The position numbers and the translations under genes were made by a program. The notes beneath the pieces were generated by a model that had not been told where the DNA came from, did no database searches, and saw only the letters and a list, made by a program, of their open reading frames with translations. Shown here in pieces: positions 4,662-5,470 of a stretch of DNA of 5,470 bases. The stretch is from Odoribacteraceae bacterium (lineage in GTDB: Bacteria; Bacteroidota; Bacteroidia; Bacteroidales; Marinifilaceae). The stretch covers positions 1 to 5,470 of the forward strand of contig JAIRXZ010000048.1 in NCBI GenBank assembly GCA_031267995.1. The letters are read 5' to 3'. Each line of letters opens with the position of its first letter. Position 1 is the first letter of the stretch.

Positions 4662-5470
4662 ATGATAAAGAGATTGCTATGGATCGTGGCGTTTGCCGGA
4701 GCGTGTGTCACCGAAAGAGAGAGCGTCCTCGTTGACAGGCCGCACGTCGAACAGTTTATCCTCGACGTGCCCGATCGACTTGACAACAGCGGGGAAGGCT
4801 CCGAACGGGAGAGCGTCGTGCGCGAGGTGGACGTACTGGTGTTCAACGCGGATGACCGATTGATTTACCGGTCGGCCGGGTTTGATGTTGTTGATGACGC
4901 GACGGTTTCCTCAGCCGCGGCGCGGAAGAAGTTCTCGGTCAAGTTGCGCGGCGAGGGTGTGAATGACAAGGTGGTGGCGATTGTAAATGCCCGGTCGGCG
5001 CTTGTCGACGTGCCCGCGGATTCGCTGCTGGCGGGGCCGACGCGCGGCGAGGTGCTGGACAGGCTCGCGTTCGAGCTGCCGGGGGTGGATGTCATCGAGG
5101 AGCGCGGCGTGCCGATGTGGGGGGAGCTTGATCGCACGACCGGCAATGGCAGGGTGGAGGAGTGGTCGGTGATCTTCCTGACGCGGGCGGTTGCTCGCGT
5201 GGACGTGCGGGTGAATTACCTGAAACAACAGCACTTTTTGCTGGAGAGCGTGCACGTGTACAATTATAATCGCGCGGGAACCATCGCCCCGGAGGTTGGC
5301 GGGCGTACCAACGGGTACAATCCCGCGCAGTGGAGAAAGGGCGAGGGCGCGACGCTGCAACCAACTGAACTCGCGGCGTGGAACGGGGGCGAGGCCACGG
5401 AGCCACACCTGCCCGATCTCGCGGCGCTGGCCGACCGGGATAGTCCGCTGAAGGTGAGCGACGTCCCGCT
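4662..5470 (+). CDS. FimA/Mfa-like fimbrillin-family lipoprotein, N-terminal part, cut by the right edge
   Basis: From the ATG at 4662 the frame stays open for 269 codons to the window end. The N-terminus (MIKRLLWIVAFAGACVTERES) is a short lipoprotein signal peptide: two basic residues, a hydrophobic core and a lipobox-like AGAC with Cys15 as the lipidation site. The mature part has the pattern of Bacteroidales type V fimbrillins: a strand with EVDVLVFNADDRLIY (about 55-69), then KVVAIVNA (103-110), and later GVPMWGE (149-155) leading to LTRAVARVDVRV (173-184). This 'PMWGE ... R-A-V-A-R-V-D-V' arrangement is typical of the N-terminal domain of FimA, Mfa1 and related minor pilins. Such proteins reach the outer membrane as lipoproteins and are cleaved after an Arg before donor-strand assembly; Arg19 and Arg26 are possible sites, which is inference. 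Whether it is a stalk, anchor or tip subunit cannot be told without the C-terminus. It has its own promoter. Confidence 0.8.
   Translation, partial: MIKRLLWIVAFAGACVTERESVLVDRPHVEQFILDVPDRLDNSGEGSERESVVREVDVLVFNADDRLIYRSAGFDVVDDATVSSAAARKKFSVKLRGEGVNDKVVAIVNARSALVDVPADSLLAGPTRGEVLDRLAFELPGVDVIEERGVPMWGELDRTTGNGRVEEWSVIFLTRAVARVDVRVNYLKQQHFLLESVHVYNYNRAGTIAPEVGGRTNGYNPAQWRKGEGATLQPTELAAWNGGEATEPHLPDLAALADRDSPLKVSDVP

Overview
The window comes from a GC-rich member of the Bacteroidetes, most likely order Bacteroidales. Three things point there: a tatA promoter of the Bacteroidetes type (TTG, 19 bases, TACCTTTG), no Shine-Dalgarno sequences ahead of the genes, and a FimA/Mfa-like fimbrial lipoprotein gene at the right edge. 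The genus cannot be fixed from the sequence alone.

Layout. Positions 1-1382 hold a leftward two-gene unit: an LpxH-like metallophosphoesterase, followed by a GT-B-type glycosyltransferase that runs off the left edge. The two genes overlap by an ATGA. Positions 1383-1972 are a non-coding divergent intergenic region. Its core (1501-1880) is a composite minisatellite of 41-42 bp units in three related families. Positions 1973-4600 are a rightward unit: tatA, tatC (14-base overlap) and prfC (35-base gap, GTG start). Positions 4662-5470 hold the start of a fimbrillin-family lipoprotein gene with its own promoter, cut off by the right edge.

How the genes fit together. TatA and TatC form the minimal twin-arginine export machine that moves folded proteins across the inner membrane. 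The fimbrial protein should leave by the Sec/lipoprotein route. The phosphoesterase and glycosyltransferase look like envelope-lipid or glycan enzymes. RF3 (prfC) is a translation factor that happens to sit behind the Tat genes. The theme is largely cell envelope, but no new multi-gene system is evident.

The most unusual parts are the intergenic minisatellite and the 14-residue tandem repeats at the C-terminus of the phosphoesterase. Each 42-bp unit of the minisatellite carries, on the strand facing the phosphoesterase, a copy of the same TAnnTTCG core seen in promoter candidates elsewhere in the window.
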